64,000 nucleotides of DNA from Terriglobia bacterium (GCA_021325275.1 JAJPHL010000039.1:45337-109336); one strand, 5' to 3'; shown: positions 26,221 through 35,725, counted from the stretch's first letter. Made by a program: numbers and translations. The notes: a model not told the origin generated them from the letters alone.

Positions 26221-28872
26221 ATGACAGGCAACGAAATTCGCCGGCGTTTTCTCGACTATTTTGCTTCGCACGGCCATCGTGTGGTCAAAAGCAGTTCTTT
26301 GGTTCCCGCTAACGACGCAACATTGCTTTTTACCAACGCCGGCATGGTCCAGTTCAAGGATGTTTTTCTGGGCTTGGAAACGCGCGATTACGCGCGCGCC
26401 ACCACCTCGCAGAAGTGCGTGCGCGCGGGCGGCAAGCACAACGATCTGGAAAACGTGGGACGCACGCGGCGTCATCAGACGTTCTTCGAAATGCTGGGGA
26501 ATTTTTCCTTCGGCGACTATTTCAAGAAAGATGCGATCCGCTTCGCCTGGGACCTCGTGACAAATCACACCACGGGCTACGGACTTTCGCCCGATCGCCT
26601 GTACGTCACGATTTTCCGCGAGGACGACGACGCCGGTGCGCTCTGGCAGTCGGAAGCGGGCGTGCCCGCCGCGCGCATCTTCCGCTTGGACGAGAAAGAT
26701 AATTTCTGGGCCATGGGCGACACCGGTCCCTGCGGTCCATGCTCGGAAATTCACTACGACATGGGCGTCCACGCTTTGGACGAAGGTCACACGGACTGTC
26801 AATTTCCTTGCGACTGCGGGCGGTACGTTGAGATTTGGAATTTGGTGTTCATGCAATTCGATCGCGATTCGTCTGGGAAGATGACACCGCTTCCGAAGCC
26901 GTCGATCGATACGGGCATGGGCCTGGAGCGCCTCGCCACGGTGATGCAGGGCAAGCTTTCGAATTTCGAAACGGATTTGCTGCGTCCGCTTGTCGATCAA
27001 GCCGCCGAGATCAGCGGCAAAACGTACGGCGAGAATGCCGCCGACGACGTGTCGCTGCGAATTCTCGCGGATCACGCGCGTGCCGCCGCGTTCTTGATCC
27101 ACGACGGCGTGCTGCCCGCGAACGAAGGCCGAGGCTACGTGCTGCGCAAGATCCTGCGCCGCGCGATTCGTCACGGACGCATGCTGGGGCTCGAGCGGCC
27201 ATTCCTGTACGAAATTACCGGACACGTTGCCGAGATGATGCGTGATCCCTATCCCGAATTGCTCGAAAGCGTGCAGCGCGTGGCGCGCATCGTGAAAGAA
27301 GAAGAGACACGCTTCGGACACTCGCTGACGCTGGCGTTGCGCGAATTCGAAAAAGCCGCCGAGGAAACCGGCGAATCGAGGAAAGTTGCGGGAGAGAAAG
27401 TGTTTCAGTTGTACGACACGTTCGGCTTGGCGCTCGATTTGATGGAAGAAATCGCGCGCGAACGTAACCTCGAGATTGACCACGCCGGATTTGAAGCGGA
27501 AATGGAGAAGCAGCGCACTCGCGCGCGCGCCAGTTGGAAGGGCGCGGAAAAAGCGACCGCGTCGCCGGTGTTTCGCGAAATCCTCGAGTCCTCGCCGACC
27601 GTTTTCGAAGGATACGCGGCGCTGGAATCCGCGAACTGCAAGATTCTAGCGATCGTCCGCGGCGCTGAGCGCCTACCAGAATTGTCCGCCGGCGAGCGCG
27701 CGGAAATCGTGCTCGATCACACGCCGTTCTACGCCGAATCGGGCGGACAAGTCGGCGACACAGGAGTGCTGCTTCGCGATGGCGAAACAGTCGCGCGCGT
27801 GGAGGATACGCACGCGCCACTGAAGGGCGTGACGGCGCACAAAGTGCTCGCGTCGAGCGCGTTGCATGTCGGCGACAAGCTTCTGGCGCGCGTCGACGAA
27901 GCGGGGCGGCGCTCCACGATGCGCAATCACACGGCGACGCACTTGATGCACGCGGCTCTGCGCAAAGTTTTGGGCACGCACGTGAAGCAGCAAGGATCGA
28001 TTGTCGATCCGAGCCGCTTGCGCTTCGATTTTTCGCACTACACGGCGATGGACCCGAGCGAAATCGAGGAAGTGGAGCGCTTGGTGAACGCCGAAATTCT
28101 CGAAAACATCGAGCTGCGCACCGACGTGATGGACCTCGACGCGGCGATTGAAACAGGCGCGATGGCGCTGTTCGGCGAAAAGTACGGCGCGCGCGTGCGC
28201 GTGGTGCACGTGCCGGGATTCTCCACGGAATTGTGCGGCGGGACGCATGTGTCCCGCACCGGCGATATCGGTGTGTTCAAAGTCGTGTCGGAATCGTCGA
28301 GTTCGGCCGGCGTGCGTCGCATTGAGGCGATCACCGGCGAAGGCGCGTACCACAATTTCCACGACGCCGCCGAGCGCATCGCGCGGCTCTCGGCGATGGT
28401 CAACGCCTCGGAGCCGGATTTAGTGGACGCCGTCGAAAAACTGAGCCAGCGCGGGAAACTGCTCGAAAAGCAAGTCGAGCAGATGCGCATGAAACTCGCG
28501 CAAGCAAGTGTCGCGGGATTGCTCGATCGCGTGGAGCGCGTGAAAGACGTGCCGGTGCTGGCGGCGCGCGTGGAAATGCTCGATCGCGGACAGATGCGCA
28601 GCTTAGTCGATTCGCTGAGAAGCAAGATCGGCAGCGGCGTGATTGTACTTGGCGCCGGCGCCGACGACGATAAGGTCGCGCTGGTCGCGGCGGTATCGAA
28701 GGATCTCAATCCCAAGCTGCACGCTGGAAAAATCGTGAAGGCCGTCGCGGAAAAGATGGGCGGCACCGGCGGCGGACGTCCCGACATGGCCGAAGCCGGC
28801 GGAAAAAATCCCGCGCAACTCGACGCCACGCTCGGCGAAGTCGCAGGCATTGTCGCCGGAATGTTGCAATGA
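26221..28872 (+). CDS. alaS: Alanyl-tRNA synthetase
   Basis: This class II synthetase charges tRNA(Ala). It has the N-terminal catalytic domain (FTNAGMVQFKDVFLG, motif 2 with RHQTFFEMLGNFSFGDYF), the editing domain with NHTATHLMH and a zinc-site Cys/His pair in ELCGGTH, and the C-terminal oligomerisation domain ending in a Gly-Gly-rich helix. At 883 residues it is full length. It overlaps the next gene by 4 nt (ATGA), which links it to an M20 hydrolase and a biotin-carrier protein. Confidence 0.97.
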   Translation: MTGNEIRRRFLDYFASHGHRVVKSSSLVPANDATLLFTNAGMVQFKDVFLGLETRDYARATTSQKCVRAGGKHNDLENVGRTRRHQTFFEMLGNFSFGDYFKKDAIRFAWDLVTNHTTGYGLSPDRLYVTIFREDDDAGALWQSEAGVPAARIFRLDEKDNFWAMGDTGPCGPCSEIHYDMGVHALDEGHTDCQFPCDCGRYVEIWNLVFMQFDRDSSGKMTPLPKPSIDTGMGLERLATVMQGKLSNFETDLLRPLVDQAAEISGKTYGENAADDVSLRILADHARAAAFLIHDGVLPANEGRGYVLRKILRRAIRHGRMLGLERPFLYEITGHVAEMMRDPYPELLESVQRVARIVKEEETRFGHSLTLALREFEKAAEETGESRKVAGEKVFQLYDTFGLALDLMEEIARERNLEIDHAGFEAEMEKQRTRARASWKGAEKATASPVFREILESSPTVFEGYAALESANCKILAIVRGAERLPELSAGERAEIVLDHTPFYAESGGQVGDTGVLLRDGETVARVEDTHAPLKGVTAHKVLASSALHVGDKLLARVDEAGRRSTMRNHTATHLMHAALRKVLGTHVKQQGSIVDPSRLRFDFSHYTAMDPSEIEEVERLVNAEILENIELRTDVMDLDAAIETGAMALFGEKYGARVRVVHVPGFSTELCGGTHVSRTGDIGVFKVVSESSSSAGVRRIEAITGEGAYHNFHDAAERIARLSAMVNASEPDLVDAVEKLSQRGKLLEKQVEQMRMKLAQASVAGLLDRVERVKDVPVLAARVEMLDRGQMRSLVDSLRSKIGSGVIVLGAGADDDKVALVAAVSKDLNPKLHAGKIVKAVAEKMGGTGGGRPDMAEAGGKNPAQLDATLGEVAGIVAGMLQ

Positions 28873-30104
28873 TCCGAATCGACGGCGATCAACTCACGCG
28901 CGAGCTCGAAGCGCTCGCCGGGTTTTCCGACGCTCCCGCGCCGGCGGTGACCCGCGTGGTCTTTTCTGAAACAGACGCGAAGGCGCGCGCGTGGTTCAAG
29001 GCGCAATGCGCGGCCGCGGGACTCGCCGTCCGCGAAGACGCCGTTGGCAACACGTTTGCGCGATACGCGGGTAGCGATTCGTCGCTGCCCGCCGTCGCCA
29101 CCGGATCGCACATTGACGCGATCCCGCACGCCGGACGCTACGACGGCACGGTGGGCGTGCTCGGCGGACTGGAGGCGATCCGCGCGATTCAACGTGCCGG
29201 TATCCGGCCGCGGCGATCAATTGAGTTGATCCAATTCACATCGGAAGAACCGACGCGCTTCGGCATCGGGTGTCTAGGCAGCCGCTTGATGTGTGGCAGT
29301 CGCGATGCGAAATCAGGAACATCTCTAAAAGATAAGGAAGATCGTACGCTCGACGAAGTGCGCGCCGCCGCGGGATTCGCAGGATCGCTGGAAACTGTAC
29401 GACTCGCGCGCGGGCACTACGCGGCTTTCCTGGAACTACATATTGAACAGGGGCCGCTTCTCGAACGCGCGGGAATTCCGCTGGGACTCGTGACGGCGAT
29501 CGCCGCGCCTGCGACGATGCGCGTGACGATCGAAGGCGAAGGTGGACACGCCGGCGCGGTACTGATGCCGGATCGTCGCGACGCGTTTTTAGCGGCGGCG
29601 GAGATCGCCCTAGCGGTGGAGGCGGCGGCTAAAGGAACAGGCGCTATCGATTCGGTCGGAACGTGCGGACTGTGCGACATCTTTCCCGGCGCGGTGAACT
29701 CGATTCCCAGCCGCGTGCGCATGGACCTCGACATCCGCGACATCGACGAAGCTCGCCGCGAGAAAATGTTGGAGCAAATCGCGCGCGCCTCGGACGAAAT
29801 CGCCGCGCGGCGCAAAGTGAAAATCACGCGCGAAACGCTGAACGCCGATCCGCCATGCACATGCGACACGCGGGCCCTGGCGGCGTTGCGCGGCGCGGCG
29901 CAAAAACACGACCTCAAGTTTCAGGAAATGGTCAGCCGCGCATATCACGACTCCCTTTTCATGTCGCGCATCGCGCCGACGGCGATGGTCTTCATTCCCT
30001 GCCGCGGCGGCGTCAGCCATCGGCCCGACGAATACGCGTCGCCGGAGGCGATCGCACAAGGCGCGCTGGTGTTGGCTGAAGCGCTCGCGGAGTTAGCGGC
30101 CTAA
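28869..30104 (+). CDS. M20-family Zn-dependent amidohydrolase (N-carbamoyl-amino-acid hydrolase/allantoate amidohydrolase-like)
   Basis: This 411-residue dimetal hydrolase has the metal ligands in GSHIDAIPHAGRYDGTVG (His and Asp), FTSEEPTRFG (Glu pair), ELHIEQGP (His), and SHRPDEYASPE near the C terminus. This is the HyuC/AllC pattern, so the substrate is probably an N-carbamoyl amino acid, ureidoglycine-type compound or allantoate; which one cannot be told. The start overlaps alaS by 4 nt, and the stop overlaps the next start by one base. Confidence 0.88.
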   Translation: MIRIDGDQLTRELEALAGFSDAPAPAVTRVVFSETDAKARAWFKAQCAAAGLAVREDAVGNTFARYAGSDSSLPAVATGSHIDAIPHAGRYDGTVGVLGGLEAIRAIQRAGIRPRRSIELIQFTSEEPTRFGIGCLGSRLMCGSRDAKSGTSLKDKEDRTLDEVRAAAGFAGSLETVRLARGHYAAFLELHIEQGPLLERAGIPLGLVTAIAAPATMRVTIEGEGGHAGAVLMPDRRDAFLAAAEIALAVEAAAKGTGAIDSVGTCGLCDIFPGAVNSIPSRVRMDLDIRDIDEARREKMLEQIARASDEIAARRKVKITRETLNADPPCTCDTRALAALRGAAQKHDLKFQEMVSRAYHDSLFMSRIAPTAMVFIPCRGGVSHRPDEYASPEAIAQGALVLAEALAELAA

Positions 30105-30559
30105 TGAAACGCGTGGTTCAAATCGATTCCCGCGAGTATCCCATCAACCTCGCCGAGCTTGGCGTCGAGATCGTTGAAGTCGAGCCGGGCATTTACTCGC
30201 TCCTGCAAGGAATTCAGAGCTATGAAATTGTGGTGCGACCAGGGCTCGCCGACACGTACGACGTGTACGTCAACTCGCATCACTACTCAGCGCGCGTCAG
30301 CGATCCCAAGAAATCGCGGCGCAAGCACGGCGCCGTCGTCGAAGGCCGGCAGACGATCAACGCGCCGATGCCAGGCAAAGTGATTCGCCTTCTGGTCGCG
30401 GAAGGCGATACGGTGGACGCGGGACAAGGCCTGCTTGTGGTGGAGGCGATGAAGATGCAGAACGAAATCAAGTCGCCGAAAGCCGGAAAAGTTGTGGCGA
30501 TCGCGGTGGCGGAAGGCGCCGCGGTGAATCCGGGCCAAGCACTGGTGAGCGTGGAATGA
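30104..30559 (+). CDS. Biotin/lipoyl-carrier domain protein (acyl-CoA carboxylase BCCP-like)
   Basis: This 151-residue protein has the biotin-attachment motif VEAMKMQN with Lys117 as the predicted biotinylated residue, in a C-terminal barrel-sandwich domain (about 84-151). The N-terminal 80 residues form a beta-rich unit seen in the small biotin subunits of acyl-CoA carboxylases and oxaloacetate-type decarboxylases. No biotin carboxylase or carboxyltransferase gene is adjacent, so its partner must be elsewhere. It shares one base with the M20 gene. Confidence 0.87.
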   Translation: MKRVVQIDSREYPINLAELGVEIVEVEPGIYSLLQGIQSYEIVVRPGLADTYDVYVNSHHYSARVSDPKKSRRKHGAVVEGRQTINAPMPGKVIRLLVAEGDTVDAGQGLLVVEAMKMQNEIKSPKAGKVVAIAVAEGAAVNPGQALVSVE

Positions 30560-31603
30560 TTACTTCTTGCCGGCCGCTTCCAGAATCCTCCGCGACAAAT
30601 AGTTCACGACCTTCGACTGATTCCGCAATTCCTCGTAGTACGCCGCCTTCAAAAGTTGCTCCTTGCGTCCGAGCAAGGTCGAGCGGATCGATTGCTGCAC
30701 CGCGGGATCGCTCAACTGCCGCTGTCCGCCCGGCTCTTTCGAGAGCACGCGCAGGATGTGATAGCCGTCCTTGCTTCTCACGACCTTCGAAACTTGTCCC
30801 GGCTGCATCTCGAGAATGGCGGATTTCAGCAGTGGATCGGATTTGTCGAGCGCGGAAATCGGGATGTAGCCGAGTTCGCCGCCGTTCTGCGCGGTGTTGG
30901 CGTCTTCGGAATAACTCTGCGCAAGCTGCGCGAAATCCTCGCCGTTTTTCAAACGCCCCGCGAGCATCTCGATTTTGTTGCGCGCCTCCACTTCATTGCG
31001 CGCCTTGTCGCTCTTGAGATTGCGCACTTGTCCGTTGGGATCGGGCGTGACGAGAATCTGCGCCAGTTGGAAGCGCGTCTCGGGCACGTTGAAGCTGGCG
31101 CGATTGTCCTCGTAAAATTTCTTGATCTCCGCGTCGGTGATGCTGATCTTCGACGACACTTCCTTGTTCATCAGCTTCTTCACGCTTTCTTCGCGGCGGA
31201 TCTGGTCTTTGATTTGTTCAACGGTCAGCCCGGTCTGCTGAAGCTTCTTTTGAAACTCCTCTTCAGTGTAGGGACTCTTCATCACCGTGAACTGATTGAT
31301 CACTTCGGCGTCGGTGGCGGTGAGGCCTTGCTTCTCGGCCTGCTGCAACATGATTTCCCGCTCGATCAAGCCTTGCAGAATGTTCAAGCGCAGCATCATC
31401 TCCTGCTCGCCGGTGGGTTTCTGCGGCTCTTCCTGCACCTGCTGCTGGTAGAATTGCTCGGCTTCCTTGGTCATGATGGCGCGGCCATTCACTTCCGCCA
31501 AGACTTCCGCGCCGGCCGGACGATTGGTCCTGCAAGACGATCCCTGGAACAAAACCATTGCGGCGACGACAACGAAGGAAGCGCGCAACACGCGTGATCG
31601 CAT
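30560..31603 (-). CDS. SurA/PrsA-like peptidyl-prolyl isomerase lipoprotein
   Basis: This 347-residue periplasmic folding factor starts with a lipoprotein signal and lipobox ending at Cys24 (LFQGSSC). It has a SurA_N-like helical domain and a parvulin domain (about 200-305, with GGELGYIPISALDKSDPLL and KDGYHILRV). It would help outer-membrane or exported proteins fold. Its stop meets the previous gene end to end (30559/30560), with no terminator between. Confidence 0.88.
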   Translation of the reverse strand: MRSRVLRASFVVVAAMVLFQGSSCRTNRPAGAEVLAEVNGRAIMTKEAEQFYQQQVQEEPQKPTGEQEMMLRLNILQGLIEREIMLQQAEKQGLTATDAEVINQFTVMKSPYTEEEFQKKLQQTGLTVEQIKDQIRREESVKKLMNKEVSSKISITDAEIKKFYEDNRASFNVPETRFQLAQILVTPDPNGQVRNLKSDKARNEVEARNKIEMLAGRLKNGEDFAQLAQSYSEDANTAQNGGELGYIPISALDKSDPLLKSAILEMQPGQVSKVVRSKDGYHILRVLSKEPGGQRQLSDPAVQQSIRSTLLGRKEQLLKAAYYEELRNQSKVVNYLSRRILEAAGKK

Positions 31604-31632
31604 AAGTGAAGCACCATTTTATCGCGTTCTTC

Positions 31633-31641
31633 TGCTATACT
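31633..31641 (+). promoter_or_regulatory. Candidate extended -10 promoter of rpmB
   Basis: TGCTATACT is an extended -10 of the same sequence as the one before the rlpA-like gene. The -35 region is weak. It predicts a leader of about 90 nt that contains the hairpin described next. Confidence 0.55.
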
Positions 31642-31650
31642 AAATGTTTC

Positions 31651-31703
31651 CGCATCAAATTCGTTACTCCGACCGACTGTGGGTGGCGAATTCGTTTGAT
31701 GCG
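31651..31703 (+). promoter_or_regulatory. Structured 5' leader of rpmB (bulged hairpin)
   Basis: The left arm CGCATCAAATTCG (31651-31663) can pair with the right arm 31687-31703 (CGAA, a TTCG bulge, then TTTGATGCG), leaving a 23-nt loop. GCGAATTCG occurs twice (31686-31694 and 31701-31709). This is a possible translational or attenuation control site for L28, as is known for other ribosomal protein leaders; function is inference. Confidence 0.45.
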
Positions 31704-31739
31704 AATTCGCCCAATCAAGAGTTACAAGGAGTGAGTGTC

Positions 31740-31931
31740 ATGGCAAGAGCATGTACCGTCTGTGGCAAGGCGCCGCAATCCGGCAATCGCGTCAGCCACG
31801 CGAACAACAAGACCCGCCGGCGCTGGGAGCCGAACTTGCAGCGCGTGCGCGCGGTTGTCGCGGGTGCGCACAAACGCGTGATGGTTTGCACGTCGTGTCT
31901 GCGGTCGGGAAAAGTCACCAAGGCAGCGTAG
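31740..31931 (+). CDS. rpmB: 50S ribosomal protein L28, zinc-binding form
   Basis: This 63-residue ribosomal protein has two CxxC pairs (Cys5/Cys8 and the CTSC near residue 50), marking the zinc-binding C+ form rather than the Zur-controlled Cys-less paralogue. It has the family motif [18 protein letters not shown]. The start is the ATG at 31740, after an AGGAGTG ribosome site. rpmG, its common neighbour, is not present. Confidence 0.95.
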   Translation: MARACTVCGKAPQSGNRVSHANNKTRRRWEPNLQRVRAVVAGAHKRVMVCTSCLRSGKVTKAA

Positions 31932-31983
31932 CGCGAAAAGCCGCGTTCAAACGAAAGTCCGGCGAGAGCCGCGCGTTCCATCG

Positions 31984-32379
31984 ATGAAGATCCCGATCTC
32001 CACAACCCGAGCACCCGCCGCCATCGGGCCGTATTGTCAGGCGATCCACGCCGGCGGATTCCTTTTCCTGAGTGGACAAATCCCGCTCGATCCGGAAACG
32101 GGTCAACTTGTAGAGGGCGATATCGAAGCGCAGACCGAGCGCGTGATCCAAAACTTGATCGCGGTGCTGGCGGCCGCGAACGCGAAGCTCGATCACGTGG
32201 TGAAGACCACCGTGTTTCTGAAAGACATGAACGATTTCGCGCGAATGAACGCGATCTACGGAAAACATTTCACCTCACCGGCGCCGGCGCGCTCGACGGT
32301 AGAGGCAGCGCGGTTGCCGCGCGACGTGCGCGTAGAAATCGATTTGATCGCGCTGGCCCCAACGCGCCACACCCACTAA
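31984..32379 (+). CDS. ridA: RidA-family reactive intermediate deaminase
   Basis: This 131-residue enamine/imine deaminase of the YjgF/YER057c/UK114 family hydrolyses 2-aminoacrylate made by PLP enzymes. It has the RidA sequence features GPYCQAIHAGGFLFLSGQIP, VVKTTVFLKDMNDF and the C-terminal PRDVRVEIDLIA with the carboxylate-binding Arg. It is 52 bp after rpmB and 7 bp before the next gene. Confidence 0.93.
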   Translation: MKIPISTTRAPAAIGPYCQAIHAGGFLFLSGQIPLDPETGQLVEGDIEAQTERVIQNLIAVLAAANAKLDHVVKTTVFLKDMNDFARMNAIYGKHFTSPAPARSTVEAARLPRDVRVEIDLIALAPTRHTH

Positions 32380-32386
32380 AAACTAC

Positions 32387-33124
32387 ATGCATCCTGATCT
32401 CCCGTTGTTGCTGGAACTACAATCGCTGGACGTGGAGATCGCCCGCTTGAACGGCGAGATCGCGTCGCTGCCGAAACACATCGCGGAAATCGAAACGCGT
32501 CTTAAGTTCCACGTGGAACAACTAGATAGCGATCGCAAGACGCTCGCCGCGCACTACAAAGAGCGCAAGGACTGCGAAAAGGAAATCGTCGTAATTCGCG
32601 AAAAGATTTCGAAATATCGCGATCAGATGACCGCCGTCAAGACCAACGAACAATACCGGGCGTTCCAGCAGGAAATCGAATTTGCGGAAGGCCACATTCG
32701 CCAGTTCGAGGACAAGATTCTGGAGAAAATGGTCCTCGACGAAGGCCTGGAAAGCGCTGTGAAGAAAGCCGAAGCGGCGTTGAACGCCGAAAAGGCCGAG
32801 GTAGAGAAGGAAAAGAAGGTCGTCAGCGAGCGCACCCGCCAGGACGAAACCGAACTTGCGGCGAAAAAAAAGCACCGCGAAGAACTCGTCAGCAAGATCA
32901 GCGAGAGGAGCTACTGCGAGTACACGCGACTCTCTCGCAAGCCGCCCGCGATTGCCGAAATTCGAAACGGCACGTGCCAAGGATGCCGCGTGAAACTGCG
33001 GCCTCAGGTTGTGAACGAAGTACGCAGCAACTCCACCATTCGCTACTGCGAAAGTTGTCACCGCATGTGGTTTTACGTCGCGCCTGAAGTGGCTCCGGCG
33101 TCCATCACGATTCACCACTCTTAA
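32387..33124 (+). CDS. Coiled-coil protein with C-terminal zinc ribbon (C4-type, DUF164/CdsZ-like)
   Basis: This 245-residue protein is mostly a long coiled coil (about residues 5-180, rich in Glu, Lys and Leu) ending in a four-Cys zinc ribbon (CQGC ... CESC, about residues 201-226). The family is widespread and poorly characterised; roles in secretion-complex assembly or nucleic-acid binding have been proposed. It follows ridA by 7 bp and converges on the ABC permease gene with a 14-bp gap. Confidence 0.84.
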   Translation: MHPDLPLLLELQSLDVEIARLNGEIASLPKHIAEIETRLKFHVEQLDSDRKTLAAHYKERKDCEKEIVVIREKISKYRDQMTAVKTNEQYRAFQQEIEFAEGHIRQFEDKILEKMVLDEGLESAVKKAEAALNAEKAEVEKEKKVVSERTRQDETELAAKKKHREELVSKISERSYCEYTRLSRKPPAIAEIRNGTCQGCRVKLRPQVVNEVRSNSTIRYCESCHRMWFYVAPEVAPASITIHHS

Positions 33125-33138
33125 GCTTCTGGTTGTTC

Positions 33139-34554
33139 TTAATCGTGCCGCAGCGCGCGCGTCGGATCGATTCGCGCGGCGCGATCCGCCGGATACAATC
33201 CCGCGCAGATACTCACGAAAATCGAAAAACCCATCGCCGCGGCGATCAGCCAGAGCGGAATCAAGAACAAGTTTTCCTTCTGCAATCCCTGGCGGACGAT
33301 GTAGATGTTCGCCCCGAAGTTCACCACGCGTCCCAGGATCCACGCGAAGATCAACCCGATCACGCCGCCCATCGCGCCGATCACCGCGCTTTCCGATAAA
33401 AACAGCCAGCGAATGTCCTGATCCTCCGCGCCGACCGCTTTCATCACACCGATTTCGCGCGTGCGTTCGAGTACGGCCATCACCATGGTGTTGGTGATGC
33501 CCAGGAAGGCCACGGCCATGCCGATGCTGCCGACGAACGCCAGCAGCATGTCCACGATTACGAAAACGCGCTTCAATTGCGAGATCGCGCTGGCGATCGA
33601 GATAGTGCGGAATCCCAGCGTGTTGATCGTTTTCTCCACCGACTCCACGTCGCGCGCGGAATGCAGGTGGACGGTGGCGCCTTGATAGCCGGGCGGGCGG
33701 AAAAGCTGAAGCATCGGAAAATCCTGAAAGAATTTTTCCTGATGCGCCTGCGCCATCGCGAAAGGCAAATAGATTTGCGCGCCGACGTTGCCAAGCATGG
33801 CGCGCTCGCGCGCGGTGAGTCCCATGACTTTCAGATCCACGGCGATTTCCGGAAGTTGCTGCGGAATGCCCGGTATGGCCGGCGACGCCGCGGGCGGCGC
33901 AGCCTCCCGCTTGGCGCCTTTCTCACCGCCGCCTCCTCCCATAAACGACGGCAATCGTCCGCCTCGCGCGCTCGCGGCGTTGCGTCCTTGCTGACGCGTA
34001 ACGCCGATCGTGGCGTGAACGGTTTTGCCGACCAGGTCGTTCGGATTCGCGAATCCCAAATCCTTGGCCATCTGCGTATTCAGAATCACTTCGTCGGCGT
34101 CCTCGGAATCGAAGAATTTTCCGAAAGGCATTTCCGCAAAGGCCGCCTCTTCGCCGTCTTCCTTGGGAACCGCGACGGCCATGGCTTGCGCGTCCTTGCC
34201 ATTGATCGCGATTTGCAGGAAGAGGCGGACGTCCGGTTCCACGCGTGCCACGCCCGGGATCTGGCGGATCGCCGTCAGCGCGGTGTCGTCGAGAATCCGC
34301 GGACCCTGTCCCTGATTGGCTACGCGGTCGGCGGGATTGTTATTGTTGTCGAAGCGCGGGAAGACCATCATGGTTTGAAAAAACCCGCTGTGCAGCAAAC
34401 GCGCGTTGAGATTGTCCTGCAATCCCGCGCCGAGCGAAACCATTCCCACGAGTGCACACACGCCGATCGACACGCCCATGGTGGTGAGCAGCGTGCGCAA
34501 GCGAGCTTGCCTTAAATTATCAAAGCCCAGTTCAATGACGTCCGGCATCTTCAT
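33139..34554 (-). CDS. MacB/FtsX-type ABC transporter permease
   Basis: This 471-residue permease has an N-terminal transmembrane helix, a large periplasmic MacB-type domain (about residues 45-330) and three C-terminal helices of the FtsX family. A stretch of Gly/Arg/Ala/Pro lies in the middle (about 185-230) as a flexible insert. Its start overlaps the ATPase stop by 4 nt (ATGA). Without a MacA-like adaptor or a LolC partner in the window, cargo is unknown; lipoprotein release or drug/peptide export are the usual roles. Confidence 0.85.
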   Translation of the reverse strand: MKMPDVIELGFDNLRQARLRTLLTTMGVSIGVCALVGMVSLGAGLQDNLNARLLHSGFFQTMMVFPRFDNNNNPADRVANQGQGPRILDDTALTAIRQIPGVARVEPDVRLFLQIAINGKDAQAMAVAVPKEDGEEAAFAEMPFGKFFDSEDADEVILNTQMAKDLGFANPNDLVGKTVHATIGVTRQQGRNAASARGGRLPSFMGGGGGEKGAKREAAPPAASPAIPGIPQQLPEIAVDLKVMGLTARERAMLGNVGAQIYLPFAMAQAHQEKFFQDFPMLQLFRPPGYQGATVHLHSARDVESVEKTINTLGFRTISIASAISQLKRVFVIVDMLLAFVGSIGMAVAFLGITNTMVMAVLERTREIGVMKAVGAEDQDIRWLFLSESAVIGAMGGVIGLIFAWILGRVVNFGANIYIVRQGLQKENLFLIPLWLIAAAMGFSIFVSICAGLYPADRAARIDPTRALRHD

Positions 34555-35225
34555 TCGCTTACCACCTTTCCGTCTTTCAAGCGAATGCGCCGGTTGGCGA
34601 CGCCGGCCACGTGTTCGTCGTGGGTGATCAGCACGAGCGTCTTGCCGTGATCGCGATTCAACGACAAGAGTAATTGCAAGATTTCCTCGGCCGTGCGACT
34701 GTCGAGATTGCCGGTGGGCTCGTCGGCCAACAGCATCGATGGCTGATTCGCTAGCGATCGCGCGATGGCCACACGCTGCTGTTCGCCGCCCGAGAGTTCA
34801 GCGGGGCGGTGGGAAGCTCGCTTCGTCAATCCCACCGACTCCAGCAATTCCGCGGCGCGCCTCTTGCGTTCCGCCTTCGGCGTGCTCTCGAATAGCATCG
34901 GCAGCACCACGTTGTCCATGGCCGGGCGATGGGGAATCAAATTGAAGGATTGAAAAACCATGCCGACGTCGCAGCGGCGATAGCGCGCCAACTCGGGTCC
35001 GTTCAGCGTGGCGAGATTGCGTCCGCGAAACAAAAGTTCGCCGCTGGTGGGCCGGTCGAGGCCGCCGAGCAAATTCAGCAGGGTCGATTTTCCTGATCCC
35101 GATTGGCCGACCAGCGCCACCACTTCGCCTTCGTGAATTTCCAGCGATACGCCGTCGAGCGCGGGGACCACGCCCGCGATGGTTGTGTAATGTCGCGCCA
35201 AGTTGCGCGCTTCGAGCAAAGTCAT
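34551..35225 (-). CDS. MacB/LolD-type ABC transporter ATPase
   Basis: This 224-residue ATPase has Walker [10 protein letters not shown], the signature [14 protein letters not shown] and Walker [14 protein letters not shown], the LolD/MacB subfamily pattern with the conserved Asn-Leu-Asp. The ATG at 35225 is preferred over an upstream ATG at 35360, since the 45 extra residues are not ABC-like. It couples to the permease that follows. Confidence 0.92.
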   Translation of the reverse strand: MTLLEARNLARHYTTIAGVVPALDGVSLEIHEGEVVALVGQSGSGKSTLLNLLGGLDRPTSGELLFRGRNLATLNGPELARYRRCDVGMVFQSFNLIPHRPAMDNVVLPMLFESTPKAERKRRAAELLESVGLTKRASHRPAELSGGEQQRVAIARSLANQPSMLLADEPTGNLDSRTAEEILQLLLSLNRDHGKTLVLITHDEHVAGVANRRIRLKDGKVVSE

Positions 35226-35396
35226 GGCAACGATTTTTTCACAAGTCGCCGTGACGGCAAAAGGAAAAGCGCACGGGATTGCGTGCAGAATTGTTGCGGC
35301 GCGGCAGTCGCGCGCGCGTGTGATGGTCCATCGATTGCTCCTTACATTGAGGCGTCTCAACTCCTGACGTGCAACACCGCGTTTTGTTAACGCCTA

Positions 35397-35425
35397 GCGT
35401 CCGTCCGCTGTATGCAGCAGGACGC
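35397..35425 (+). other. Hairpin in the 256-bp divergent gap upstream of csbD-like gene
   Basis: GCGTCC (35397-35402) and GGACGC (35420-35425) flank a second stem, GCTG-TATG-CAGC. It lies about 57 nt before the CsbD start. Nothing else in this gap was recognised apart from the GGGAGGA ribosome site before the CsbD gene. Confidence 0.3.
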
Positions 35426-35481
35426 ATTCAACGCACGATCGGGTAAAAACGCCTGAGCAAAATTACATACGGGAGGACCAG

Positions 35482-35700
35482 ATGAACAAGGACCGGATGG
35501 AAGGCAACTGGAAGCAAATGCAAGGAAAGGTCAAGGAGAAGTGGGGAAAACTCACCGACAACGACCTGACCATGGCGCAGGGCCGTCGCGACTACATTAT
35601 CGGCCGCATTCAGGAGCGCTACGGCATCGCTAAGGAACAGGCGATGAAGGAGTACGACGCATTCCTGGATGAAACATTCGCCGGCACTCCGACGCACTAG
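35482..35700 (+). CDS. CsbD-family stress protein
   Basis: This small 72-residue hydrophilic protein matches CsbD (PF05532): NWKQMQGKVKEKWGKLTDND is the family core, followed by a helix with GRIQERYG. CsbD proteins are general stress-induced in Bacillus (sigma B) and proteobacteria; the biochemical role is unknown. A strong GGGAGGA ribosome site precedes the ATG. It is followed by a GC-rich hairpin. Confidence 0.92.
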   Translation: MNKDRMEGNWKQMQGKVKEKWGKLTDNDLTMAQGRRDYIIGRIQERYGIAKEQAMKEYDAFLDETFAGTPTH

Positions 35701-35725
35701 CCGGAACCGACGGGCACCCGGAATG

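Noticed and set aside
26011..27483. 490-residue open frame antisense to alaS
   Set aside because: Antisense shadow of a well-conserved gene; no recognisable domain.
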